Assembly (NCBI RefSeq): GCF_043641665.1
Contig: NC_092186.1
Coordinates: forward strand, 16,945,001 to 17,009,000
Length of the DNA: 64,000 nt
Source: Enoplosus armatus
Taxonomy: Eukaryota > Chordata > Actinopteri > Centrarchiformes > Enoplosidae
Direction of reading: 5' to 3'
Every line of letters begins with the position of its first letter. The stretch's first letter is position 1. Positions 24,455 through 37,263 of the stretch are shown here, piece by piece. A program made the position numbers and the translations under genes. A model generated the notes under the pieces. That model did no database searches and was not told where the DNA came from. It saw only the letters and a list, made by a program, of their open reading frames with translations.

Positions 24455-26780
24455 GAGGTACAACATTGAGGTACTTCTGAATGTAACAAAAACCTACAAA
24501 AACTCCACCTGTGTGTATTACAGTTGGGATTGTACATTGAATTTTCCTCACCTGTCATCCTTTGCTGAAGCAAATGGACCTCTCCTTCCATTGTCAAGGC
24601 AGGGCAATACACTGTCCTTTTCCATATTCTCTGGACTCTGCATCATCTTCATCATGTTTCTGCCCAGATGAAAATATGACGATAAAAAGCAATCAGAGAA
24701 TTCTTACAAAGTTATAATTTGAATAATTGAAAACTCAGAAATCAGGATGTGCATATAGTGATAAGGAAGTACAGTAGGGAAAGTAGTGAAATGTTTTTAT
24801 TTTGGAGGTATTTTTGCCTTTATACAGTAAGTGAGAGATGAGAGCTGACAGGACACGAGGGGAGACAGACGCAATAAAGGTGAAGTGATGTGACTCAAAC
24901 ATACTCTAGGACAACACTATGACCCTATTTTTCTTTGTGTCATGTGTTGATCTTGTGACAAACTGTAATGCAGTTGAGCACAAGCCTTTGATGGCCTTTA
25001 TCGAAGTAATAACCTCTTGTCATAAGTTCATTGGTAATGAGTCACCATCAGGAAATAAAGTAATTAATACAGTGTGGATGGAGTCAGTGAAACAAGTTAC
25101 TTAAGTGTCTAAAAGTGCCATGGTAAAAGCAGTTTATTTTTTAATACATTTCCTTTCATCCAAAAGGTTCCATTAGTCTTAATGATGTTGTGGAGTCCTT
25201 TTCATTTAAACTAAGTGGGTCATTCACACCTTACATGTTACCAGAGCTGCTGAAGTCACATATGAGTCATCATGGTCATATGATTTAAGGTGTGAAATGT
25301 GAAATCACCTGGGCAGAATCACAATCTCCTGATACTAGGTGTGTCACAAGCCCCAACCTCCTAAACTTCTATTTGAAACATCTGTCATTTCTGTCCTTGC
25401 AGGAGCAATCTGTCCTGCTTTAGTATGTGCGTGCTGCAGTTTGTTGGCCATTCCTTAAGAATCTGATTGAACAACACAATTACAGTGTGATGATACATCT
25501 TTTTTTATCCTTCCAAAGCAGGACTAAGGGTCAAGTGTCAAATGAACAAATTCAGTTGAAGGAAGGTGCAGTAATCATGCAGCTTCTTTGGAACAAGACA
25601 AAGCAGATCAATGGGGATGTACATATAGGAGGAAACTGGAGATCATATCTGTGTCTCAAGAGCAAATTTGTTTCTTAGGAACATATTTAAAGGTTGTGTC
25701 ATTTACATAGGCCTTTAATGAATAAAAACACATACAAGAATGAAAGTTAAAACCTGAGGGAAATGCATTATGAAATACTGCAAATACCAAAACACAGTCA
25801 AGAATGTATTTCTCTGTTTTGTTTTGTGCTTTACCCTTAGGGGTCACCATAGTCATGGGCCATACGTATGCAGCATTTCCTGCTTCCTGGCTATGATTGG
25901 ACATGAACACTGGCCACCAGCCAAATACTGATATGTTGTACTGGAAATTCTGTCTATATTACTAGCTGATTTGGTACCCTGTGCTGAACCAGTGTTTTCT
26001 GTTATATTAGTGGTTGGCAGGTGAAATCCTGAATTTACTTGGCTCAGTGATCAAAAGTTTTTATGTTATTGTGTTTCAGCCCATCTTTTCGCTGAAGGTG
26101 CTAGGTGTGCTGGTGACTAACAGGCAGCTGAAGGGTGAAGTTGACTGTCACACAAGGGAAGTGAGTTAAGCCTGTTCTAACATGGCAAATAATAACTCCT
26201 TCCTATTGGTTATGCATTACAAGTTTATAAGTCAGATTTCCTCTAGGCCATTTAATACGATTTGGCTCATGATTTTAGTTTTATTCATTTTCTAGTTAAA
26301 GATTTAAGTTTATTATAATCTATGTCTCTGATATTTTAATTATTATTATTATCTATTGTCATGAGTGCACCTTATTAATGACTTCCACAGTGACCAGATA
26401 ACATACACACTATTATCAATTTTACTGTCACACAGAAACATGTACATTCATAGACAAGACTGCATTCATGACTATCGTCTTCGTTAGGCAACATTATGCC
26501 AAGTAAGCTGTTTCTGAATAGGATACGGGCACTAGGATTTCCTGGAAATAAGTGATTCATTCAAAAACATGATCCAAATCACTGGCGGCTATTGACTGCG
26601 CTTTTATCGAATGAACGTTTCAGACTTTAATCCCGGATAGAAACTGGATTTTGCAACAGATTTCATTTTTTAAAATGTTTTTTTTTAAAGGGCCATCGTT
26701 TCATATGGCTGTAGTATAAAGATATGTAAATGGTAAAAGTGTAGCGATACTTGTAAAAAGGTATTTGTTATCAAATTATA
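24455..26780. other. Intergenic, nothing recognised
   Basis: AT-rich DNA without a coding frame or named repeat. This is the region immediately upstream of the tsc22d2 promoter. Confidence 0.55.
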
Positions 26781-27400
26781 AACCCTACATCACCCACACA
26801 CTAACATCTGTCGACGGCTGCCTAAGTCTTTGCTGCTTTTACCGGGTGGGACGTTAACCGGAAGTGACGACGTAACATAAATAGTTCTTAGCCTCATAAA
26901 TTAATTTTGCTATTTTAAAATTGTTGACAGCCTTAACGACTTCACAAACTGTACATAAGATGAAAGTTTGTGGTGCCGTTGAATTTGAAATATTTTTTTT
27001 GAGATGACAGAAAACTACTTTGACCTCCATACCCAGGATGCACTTCGCTCTTGCCATCTTGTCGAGTGGTTGGGTTAGAAGAGCGGCAGGCAAGAGTTAG
27101 CTGCCTGTTAGCTTACCGCCGCTGTGGTAAAGTGGTTATCTGTCAGCTAGCTGCTAGTAGCAGCTGCCAAAAGTGAGCTGTCCACACGCCGAGAGTCAAA
27201 ACTTCCCCGACTTTGAGACGTTTTATCTGTCTATCGCTGAATTATATATTCTTTTTGAAAAGCCAATGGATTTGTTTACATTATGATGTCGCACATGCTG
27301 ATACCGAGGTAGGGAAAACTAGCTAACACCAGCTAACTCAGCTAGTCGGCGAGAAATACATATATAGCTGAGAGAGAAGAGTGGGCTGCGGGACCGGGCC
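26780..27400 (+). promoter_or_regulatory. tsc22d2: tsc22d2 long-isoform promoter region
   Basis: CpG content rises here. CCGGAAGTGACG at 26858-26869 is an ETS site abutting a CRE-like half site, followed by another ACGTAAC. GCCATCTTG at 27053-27061 is YY1-like. These are typical of TATA-less vertebrate promoters. The start site is probably between about 26.9 and 27.3 kb, but this is inferred. Confidence 0.55.
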
Positions 27401-27631
27401 CGCCTCAGACTAAAGTACCGGTGGCAGCTGCTGAACAAGAACTTTGACAAGGGCCTATTTGCAACTCCGGTGCCGGGACACAAGAAAGGCCGACGGGGTG
27501 TCAGAGAGTCCGGGGTAGGAGAACAGCAGTCGCCCGTGTGCTGTGACCGGACCGGAACGTTTCGGGAGTTTCGCAGGGTCTGGCCCCGGTTGTGACACTT
27601 TTCTCGGACAAGAGAGAGGAAGAGGAACGGT

Positions 27632-27682
27632 ATGGAAATGTCCTGTGACGGTATGTGTCTGTGTCATATCCCTCAGCTGTGA
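27632..27682 (+). CDS. Upstream ORF in the tsc22d2 leader
   Basis: ATG at 27632 opens 16 codons (with three in-frame Met) and ends TGA at 27680-27682, 72 nt before the main ATG. If the leader covers this point, the uORF could limit translation of the long form. No evidence for a functional peptide is seen. Confidence 0.35.
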   Translation: MEMSCDGMCLCHIPQL

Positions 27683-27754
27683 ATTACTTCGCAAGACATT
27701 AGTCCAGCACTTCGTTTCATCTGGGAGCAGACAGACTTGGCGCAGATAGTCAAC

Positions 27755-29367
27755 ATGTCGAAAATGCCAGCGAAGAAGAAAAGTTGTTTCCAGATCACGA
27801 GTGTAACGCAGGCTCAGGTGGCGGCCAGCAGCATCACTGACGACACCGAGAGCCTGGACGATCCGGACGAGTCCCGGACAGAGGACGTGTCGTCGGAAAT
27901 ATTTGACGTTTCTCGGGCAGACCAGGGTGTGTGTGACAGGAGTTCGTCCGAGGAAACCTTAAACAACGTAGCAGAGCCTCAGGAGGGCCAGCCGCCCACC
28001 ACAGGTCCTGTCAACGGGGGGCTCTCTTATAAAAGTATAGGCACTGGTCGTGTCACCCCACATAATTTAGGAGGAAGTGTGCCTGTGCCTGCTACAGCTC
28101 AACCCTTTGTTCCAAGCTCAGCCATCAATACGGTCCCTGCTGCCACTGTCTCTACCAATGTGGCTCACACTGCTCCTGTGAGCACCAGCTGTAGTTCCCG
28201 ATTTAGGGTCATTAAACTTGACCATGGTACTGGAGAGCCCTTCAGACGGGGTAGGTGGACTTGCACTGAGTTCTATGAGAGAGATTCAGATTCAAATGTT
28301 AATCGAACTGTGGATAGTATAAAGCCAACTGTAACCCTCGATCACAGTACAGACAGGGACAGTGGGCTAGGGGCCACCAATAACTCTGTGGTCACTAGCA
28401 GTGCTTTTTCTGCACAGACTTCGGAGAACACCGCGGACAGTGGCTACTCCGTCGGGCACCCCGCCCACCCCCACCCTTCAGAGCCTCTGCAGCAAGGCTA
28501 CAGCTTGGCTCCTCAGATAGGGAGCGGAGCAAGTGCCTTCCAGCCCACAGGGTATACAACTACAGCATCACAGCAAATACAACAGGCTCAGGCCAATATG
28601 CAGCCTGTTGCTCTCCAAACCTTTCTCTCAAACAGCCTCAATGGTGTGCACCAAGGTGCCATGCAGCAGAAGTCTCCCATTATGCCACCAGCCACGCAGG
28701 CCCAGCACTTTGCTTATTCTACTCATCCAACTGGCCTCTCAGCTGGCCAGCCAGACTATCGTCAGCAGCACTTTGGCTCAAGCACTCAGAACCTTCCCAT
28801 GTCGGCCCTCCCTGTGGGGCCTCCAACCAGCCAGGTACCCTCCCCTCTTATCACCCCTGCTGGTCCAGGAGCGCAGGGGCTGGGTGGAGAGGCAACCTCA
28901 GCCCAGGGTCTGCTGCAACAAGTGGGCAATGCACAAGTCATGGCCCCAATCCTTCCTGGAAGTGGCCAACAGCAGTATGTCAGCCAGACTCAGCCTTCAG
29001 GAGGGATAGGCATTGCCCCTGCACCTTCCATCACCACCACCTCCCACAGCGGTGTCCAGAACGCGCCTGCCACAGTGCCCAATACCACCAATACCCCTCC
29101 GGGTGTACCAAGTCAAGTGCCTGGCACAGGAGGACTTGTCCAGCCCCAGGGAGCCCACGGAGGAGCAACAACAGGCCTTCTCTCTGGCTTCAGTAACCAG
29201 GCAGACGATAGTAGGCAGAAGTCTGACACCCTACCTCAGTCCAGTGCCGGTGTGGTGCCAGGGAAAGATGGTGTAAAGCCTTTCATCGGCGAGGGCCTCA
29301 ACCTGCCCACTCCTGCTGTCAACAGCCTGTTTGACATCCATATTACCATGAATGTGGATGAGGACAG
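27755..29367 (+). CDS. tsc22d2: tsc22d2 coding exon 1 (residues 1-538, long form)
   Basis: 1,613 nt of uninterrupted frame end at donor GGACAG|GTAAGA in phase 2. Conserved boxes are [11 protein letters not shown] (residues 7-17), the acidic [19 protein letters not shown] (29-47) and [20 protein letters not shown] (146-165) followed by GRWTC. RFRV at 149-152 fits the RFxV/I motif read by CCT-type domains of SPAK/OSR1, WNK and NRBP proteins; binding is inferred from the family. Residues 180-530 are low-complexity Q/P/S/T/G, with RDSGLGA and the C-terminal NVDEDR ending. Overlapping frames in this exon are shadows. Confidence 0.95.
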
Positions 29368-30317
29368 GTAAGATGGTATAATGCAAAAAAGGCCTATGTG
29401 AAATGAGTCCCCTTCCATAAATTGAATTATTGTTTACTGCTTTTTTGCTCAGCTTTGGGCAATCAGTAATGCAATATTATAGTATGGATATCAGTTTGCC
29501 TTGGTCTATGAGGAAAAAAGCAAAGGTCTCTGCAATGATAGATTGTTGGAGGTAGTAAGTGTGCATCTGGAAGTTTGCCATCATATTAAACATTCTTGTT
29601 GCATGCTACAGCAGTGTGGTCACACTCCACATTGTGGAGAACGCCTCTCCCTTCACCAGTGCCAAAATGAGGCACGCTATAACTAGAAGTCTTTGGTTGT
29701 ACTTAAAGAACAATAAAACAAAACACACATTTTTTTGTTCTGTTTGTAAGTTTAAAGTTGTAGATTGGGAAGAAGGAGGGTTTAGAGGGGTAGTGAGCCA
29801 ATGAAAACTGGCAGTGAGAGGAGAAATATTCTGTTTTTGTCATTAATAGGCAACCCACAAAACAGTGGATAGTAACTTGCCTTTTTAGACAACCACAGAC
29901 CCCTCCTTCAAGCCTCCATTCAGCCATACAGGCTGTTTGGGTTTAGGGGGTGTTAACAAGCACTTGGATTAGTTACAACACTTGCAGTAGTTGTGTTTTG
30001 TGGCTGAAAAGGGAATAACTCCCTGAACGTAGGCAGTCCGTTTTTATTCTCCTGTCTGCTTAGGAGAGAAGGCGAGCATACCCCCCCCGCGCAGTGATCC
30101 CATCCTCCCAACTTTAAACCTTGTAAATACAGACTCTTCACTTTCCTAAAGTAATGTTCTAATGTACACGCTGCAGCTCAGCTATTTTTAGGGTCTGTCG
30201 GATGGCCCTCACACAGCTTGATCTGAAGTGTTGCCACTCTTTGCCATTCCTAGCAAGCAGAGGAGAGTTGGTGAGGTGTTGTTTGAGACAAGAATGACCT
30301 AAATGAGAGCTGGAGGT

Positions 30318-30381
<64 letters not shown>

Positions 30382-33300
30382 ACGTGCATAGTCTGTCCTG
30401 TATTTATGTAGGCCTCAGTGTTTATCAGTGTGCTCTGTTGTGTTCTTCAGTGCTTATTATGAATGGTGTAGCCAGAGGAGTGTGTGTGTGTGTGTGTGTG
30501 TGCTTTAGGAGGTTGAGGCCTGATTTTTATTGCTCATAGTCCAGATATTCCTAAAGCTAATCAATGTTTACCAAGAGACTTTATCCCAGCAGCATCACAT
30601 ATGGCTTGATTATGTGCGAAGGGCAGAAACATTGTGTGTTGTCCCTGATTTCAGAGAGGAACAGCCAGTGCCCATTTCCTTGTCATTCCTGTGTGTGTGT
30701 GTGTGAAAGAGGAGTGACATCAGTGGCTGTCTGTGTAGCTATGGTGATGCCAGCAGCAGGACAGGACAGGACGTGTCAGGGAGGTGGAGAGGAAAGACAG
30801 GCTGCCACACAGACACACACACACCTGTGGCAATGATAGCAGGCACGTAAGCCACTTTGTCCGTGGCAGGGATGACATGGCCAGACTGAATCAGCAGGAC
30901 GACGTCTGCCGTCTGCTCTGGCTCTCAGACTTGAGTCCTTGTCAGGCCTGTCCATGTTGACACATCAGCTTAATGAAGTGTTGACATGTTGCTAACCTGT
31001 TTAAGCCTCTTCTTCTTGTTCTCTGCGCACTTCCTCATTTTTCGATGGGCTGTAAATTGTGGAGACTTGAAACTGCACACATGTCAAAAGTTAAAACAAA
31101 AAGCTTTGTGAAATAGTGTCTCACTTAGCTGCATAGAACTGTTATAATTGAAGTGTAAAATGTTATGCCTTTGAAATAAAATCTAATTCCCTCTTTAGTT
31201 TAGTTGGTTAGTCTGCATAAATGTTACGGAGCTAATTTCAGTCATTTTAAATCTTTATTTTAACATTGACATAATTGCGACATAGCCAGTGGTGCTTCAA
31301 TCACAACGCCTGTGGATTAACACAAAACTGACCTTATGTCCTGCGAACCACAACTCATTGGGTTGTATAGGACAGATTGCTAAATTACTGCAGTTTACTT
31401 AACACAGCCAGTAGGGGACACCACAGAGGTCAAAAAACTGATTTCCAATCCTGTGGTTAGGGTTAGGGTTGGTGCACTTTCAATTTTTGTCCTGATTGGT
31501 GTGGGCCATGATGTAATAACCATGTAACGGCTTGTACATTGACAAGCTACTTTTGGTAGATGTGTATCAAGTCCTTTCTAGAAAGGCATTTCCTGTGTGC
31601 AAGATTTCATGGAATTTGAATTTGGCATTTCAAAAATTTCAAAGGCCCAATGTGACACAGTGCAAGTCGAGTTAACTCCAAACTTGTTTGTTTTTCAGCT
31701 GTCCAAGCATTAAAAAACTGAGTTTCTGCTGTTTTGAATATTGCTAAAAACGTTCCTGAGGGTTTTGCTTGTTGATCACTTGGCACCAAACATTTATACA
31801 ACACAACATGCTTGGTAACTACAACCCAACCATATTGAACAATAGTGAACAGTGTACCAGAGAAATCACAAACTTGGGTTGTAGACCTTTTTTGTAGTTT
31901 TAACAAAACTTTGAACAGTCATTTAATCTATAATGAAAATGAAAACTTTTATATTAAGACTGGATAAGCCCACATCTCCTATACACTTTGCCTAAATAAT
32001 GTGAGTAGTCGTTTTATCGCTTTTCGCAAATGTTTGTATATGAAATCTTCCTGCTGCATACATGCACATGTATGCACTCACACATTGAATCTCGGTTAAC
32101 CTTAAAACGTGCATTTTTGAGTGAGGTTGTGGGGCCCAAAGGCAAGTTGGCAGTCATGGGCGTAATTTTAACTATCATCAGTTGTAATTAAAATGCCTTG
32201 TTAACTCATAACGTTCTTGTAAATCTCAGCAAGGACCAAAAAAAAAAAAACATATTTCAAGGAACACACCCCAATATAACGGGACATATTTTCAAACTTT
32301 CGTCTCCTGTCAGAGGTGCATTGTTCTGTGCACGAGCTCAGCCTCGTTGAGGAATCTGCTCCAAGTTTCATTGTTTGGTTCTGTTTTGAATTAGAGTGCA
32401 TCCCAAAAGTGGAACAAAGCATTGTGGGGGTGGAGTCGTGAGATTACAATGATTTCCCCTCAGCTTGGAATAGTTATCATCTCTGCTCAGCATGCTGCCT
32501 CCCTGCCAAATAAAGTCATGAAGCTGCCCCTGGGACAAATTGCTTTCCTTCAATGGGAGCACTTGGCCTTTAACTCAATTACTTCTTCCAGGGCAGACCC
32601 CCCCCCCCCCTTGTGCTGTCTCAATTAGGAATCTTAATTATTAATCCATAATTGATTATATGTTCTCAAGCAAAAGAACAGTAGTGGCTTAATTGTACAG
32701 TGGAGAGAAACGCAGTCTGAAGTTAATTCGGGTACACAATTTACTGTATGTCATTACATTTTATCCAAAGGAGGAGCACAATAACTGACCTGAAGTCAAA
32801 GTGATTAAGCTGATTGATAATGTGAATGAATAATATATCATTGATTAATTGTGTACATCGCAAACACTTTTAATTTCTCTTGTTGTGGAAAGATTAATGA
32901 TATATTATGAGTCACAGGAGGCATATGTAATGTATCCTTTATATTTTTTTGAAATCAGCGCAAATCATTTTGAGCAATTTGAAGTTCATGAGCTCTGGCA
33001 AGGAAGTAAAAGTCACCTTTTACTACTCTGTCTTGCTTTCATTTGACTCTTCCTCTGCTATCTGAAGTGTGTGTTAGAGGCCTGCACACCCTTCACCCTC
33101 CCTCACTCTGCACAACAGCCTGACACTGTTGGTTGCTGTTTGTCTTGAGGCAGCCACAGCGAAAAAATTGTAGTAATGGTGCAGCAAATCACTATCTTGC
33201 TTGGGTGATGAGATGGTAGTTTGAATGACCATAAGTAGGTCTGCACCTGCAGGCTTTTTCAAAATTACCAATTCTCACCTTTGTGCATATATACATGTTC

Positions 33301-36300
33301 AATCTTGAGAGCTACACAGTTCGGCCACAGTCTGCCATTGGCTACAGAAGAGTATGAAATACAAGAACCTGGGTGAAAGTTATTGTTCCAAGTCAGTATG
33401 GGAATTTGGACATACCACCATCTATTCACAAGTAAGGTCTCATAAACATAAGTTTGTTTCTGTCAGATTAAAAGAGTGCCGCTCTTATTAGCAAACAAGC
33501 GGATGAACTTGGGCCAACAAAAGGAAAGTAAACCAGCTGCCAAATTTACAAACCTCCTCTACTTGTCTAATAGCCGACATGTGATGTCACCATGCAATTG
33601 TGGAAACTCAAATACACACAAGATTAATTCCTCTTCACACACACTGAATGTCACATAAAGCTGTGTTCTGATTGGAAGCTTTATATAAGGTCAGCTGCAA
33701 AGTGAGCGCAAGTTCAACTTGGTGGAAATTGTGCGTTGTCCATCTCCAACTGGGTTGAGTGTCGTCGCTCCTGCAGTTGGGAAAACAACAGCTCCACTGC
33801 TGGAGAGTAGCTAATTTTGTCGGTGTTCATAGGGAAAAAATGGCAACCGTGCTGTCTGCAGTCTTTAAAGCAGCCGCTTGCTGATATACATTAACGCTGG
33901 ATTGACTTGAAGCTTAGTAGGAGCTTAGCAGGTATCTAGACGGTTAGCCCTTAATGGCTCTCAGCTGACTGTGTTGTGTCAGAACAATATTGTTGTACTT
34001 GTCAGTCGAGTAGTAGTGGATGGCTCTAAGGTATAAAGAAGAATCTTTCTGTGTATTTTGCTCCAGGTAATCCTCCTTTCCTACAACATGTATGTGTATT
34101 CCGAGTAGAGCAGGGAGGGATGGATTGACATATAATTGACACTCTTTTCTGAGACTTAATTGATAATATTGTGACATGTGTTTTTGGCATTTTCTAGCAG
34201 TGAACCTGAGGCAAATACAGACACGAGTATTTGCCTCAGGCATTAGTGTTGAACGCTGGGGGAGATGAGCAGAGTTTTAACCCCCACTGTTTCCTCATGA
34301 CTTTAAAAGCTGTGAAGGCACATGTTTACATGCCGAGAGTGACAACAAATTGTCAAAAGTATGTAATTTGTCATACATACGTCATCTTTTAGACAGAAAT
34401 TTCTTAGGGTTTTAATATGGACATAGGAGAAAAGTCAGTTGGGACAACATTTAACTTATTTTTATTGTATACAAGCCTACGTCTGTTGTTTGTTAGTCTG
34501 AATATGCGCGTGTTCAGTACTTGTACTGTAATGCCTCCCTCCATTTTACCTCTTGGCAGTTTGACAGTTTAACACAAAGAGGGAGGGAGGGAGTGAGGAC
34601 AGGGTGGTATGGAGAGTCAGGTTTGGGATGGGGCGTGCATGTTGGGGGTTGTAGTTTGGTTGCCGCAGTGCCTGGAAACAAGGGAGCAGCTTATTTTCCA
34701 CAGATAGCTGACCTGCCTGAACTTCCAGGGGACACATTCCAGGAGCCCTGAATGGCTGTGATTGTGGGACGTCCCGGGCTGCAGCCTGAGCAGACGGGTC
34801 TGCACCAGCTCTGTTTTGGGGCCGGCCCCCTGGCTCTGTCTCCTGTCAGTCTCCCTCTAATGTGGCTGTTCTGTCTCTCTGGCTCTTGCTGTTTTTGTCT
34901 CTCCCTAGCTGACCTGTTAACACACTCTCCCTCTCAGCTTCTAAACTGCTGATGCAATGTTTCGCTTCCCATTCACGTCGTTGTCTTTTCTAGTTTAATT
35001 ATTCAAGGGGGAAGCCTTAGTTCAAACCTCTCCTCTCTTTGCTTTTAAATTGGGGTAAAATTTGGTGTTGAGCAATCACCAGCATTTTCTCGCAAGAATA
35101 ATAACTGACTGGAGTTGCCTTTTAATGATGTCTCCTGGAACTGCCCTCATAGTGCTCATTAATGGGTTTTCAACTAATTTGGTCCTCTTCCCAAAGAAAA
35201 CGCTCCTTTTCTGCAAAGAAGCAGAGCAAAAATAATGTCCTTGTGTTGCGAAGTGAATTGTGTTTGATTTTAAAACTTGTCAAGTTTGTTATATTTTCCC
35301 TTTTTTATAAATGTTCAAAGATCTGAAGAGGCCAACAGTGTGAGGCAAAGTGGTTGAATAAGTTAGCATAGCAGGACCCACCCTGTTATCTCAGCAAGAT
35401 GTGGTCAGGGGATCACTTCCAATTAGAGTGGACCTGCCAAAGCAAGTAAACAACCACGCTCCTGGCGGCCTACCATAACTAACTCAGTTTGTGCTGGAAG
35501 CAAGGCCACTGAATCAGCCGCAGAGTATGTTGCAGGCTGTTCCAGGAATGAGGACAGTGTGTGCAAACTGTTGTTGTTTGTTGTCTTTTCCAAAATTGTC
35601 TCAATACAGAACAGGTTACATCTTTTGAGTGGTTACAGCATGTTAAGTATGCACCAACTCATTTCAAAGGAAGCCCTCTGTCCAAAGAGAAGACTTGTTG
35701 ACAGGTCCTCGTTACCTGTACCCGTCTGTACTTTCTACATGGAGAAGGGGGGCTACGTTGAGCTGAGGGATTGCGTAATGTTCCAGTGTATGTGTCATAA
35801 CTTCAGCAAGGGATGTTAACAGTTACAGAATTTGATAAATCAAGAATATATTAACCAAAAATATGCAAATTGAGCGTTTATTTATTTCACATCGGTTCCA
35901 TGTGTGTTTTCAGAAGCTCTGATAATTTACCTGGGCCGGTCGCTCAAAGAGATTTTAGACTTAGTGTTTATTTTTCTCTTAGATTAGTCTAATACAAGTT
36001 AGACAGTTTCACAAACCGACTTATTTTATGCCTAAAAGTTAGCCAGGCTAGCCCCGGAACTAAGAGCCATGTTTCCATGGTAACATTCAGTGACACCTAC
36101 AGCTGACCAGCAGCAAGGTAAAGGCAAAAATGCCAAACATTCACTTTTTCCAGCTTATTAAGATGTAAGGTTTTGCTGCTTCTGTATCATATGTGATAGT
36201 AAACTGAATATCCTTGGCTTTTGGACTGTTTTATAAAGAAAAGCAAGCAATCTGAAGAAATCTCTGTGATGTTTAGGAAATTGTGATTAGCATTTTTCAT

Positions 36301-37184
36301 AATTGTATGATAAATTATTTCAAACAATCTAGAAAGAGATGAATCGATGATAGAAATAATTGTTAGTTGTAGCCCTTGTGCTTACCATGAAAGACAGTGA
36401 TGCAAGCTGCACCTGTATAGCTCTTCCTCTAACAAGCTCACTCTGGTTTTCCTGAGACTTTGACATATGGGTACTCTTGTTGCTGCTGACCTAAATCTGT
36501 TTAAGGACTTAAATCTGTTTGAACTTTCTGGCAATAAGATATTTCAGTGAGTTTTCTGTAGTGTTTCAGAAGTCATCTCACGCATTTCCGATTTTGTTGG
36601 ACCCTGTTGTTTTACTGTAAAGTCAGATATTCTGATACAAAATTGAGGAAGTGAAAGAGAAAAAAGTTCAAATTCTATTTATGGGACTGTTTCTTTGCAA
36701 GCGTCAGATTTCTGGACAACCACTGGGCAGAATGGCCACATCTTTTCTCTTTCTTGTCGTCTCTCTGATTTGTCGTGATGATGGTACTAATAATAAGCAA
36801 TAATAAATCAATCGTTAAAGCTGACCACAGCTCAGAGCTTGGTCTTAAGGCATGGATGAGATTATTTGCTGGAAGTCTGTGGGATATAAATGTCTCCAGC
36901 TCTAAATAAGCTAACCAGTTGCTGTTGAAAATGTGGAGCTGTGTGTCTCAGCCACTCAGTCTCCCATAGTGGGAAGCAAGGGCTGAACAACAGGGTTTCA
37001 GTGCCTGGGGCCCCCCGGAGCCCAAGATGTCTGAATAGTGAGTAATGAGGATGTGTGGAAAGCATGGCAGGCAGCTGCATTTGAGTCATCCATCCTCTCT
37101 CTGTGCTCTCGCTTGCTTTCAATGGGTGTCGCCGACTGATCTGGCTCACTGGTGCCTGTGACTGTTCATCTGTTCTCTAGTCCT

Positions 37185-37263
<79 letters not shown>

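Noticed and set aside
28533..29276. Open frames of 158 and 87 codons inside tsc22d2 exon 1
   Set aside because: They overlap the well-supported TSC22D2 frame and reflect its Q/P/S/T-rich composition.
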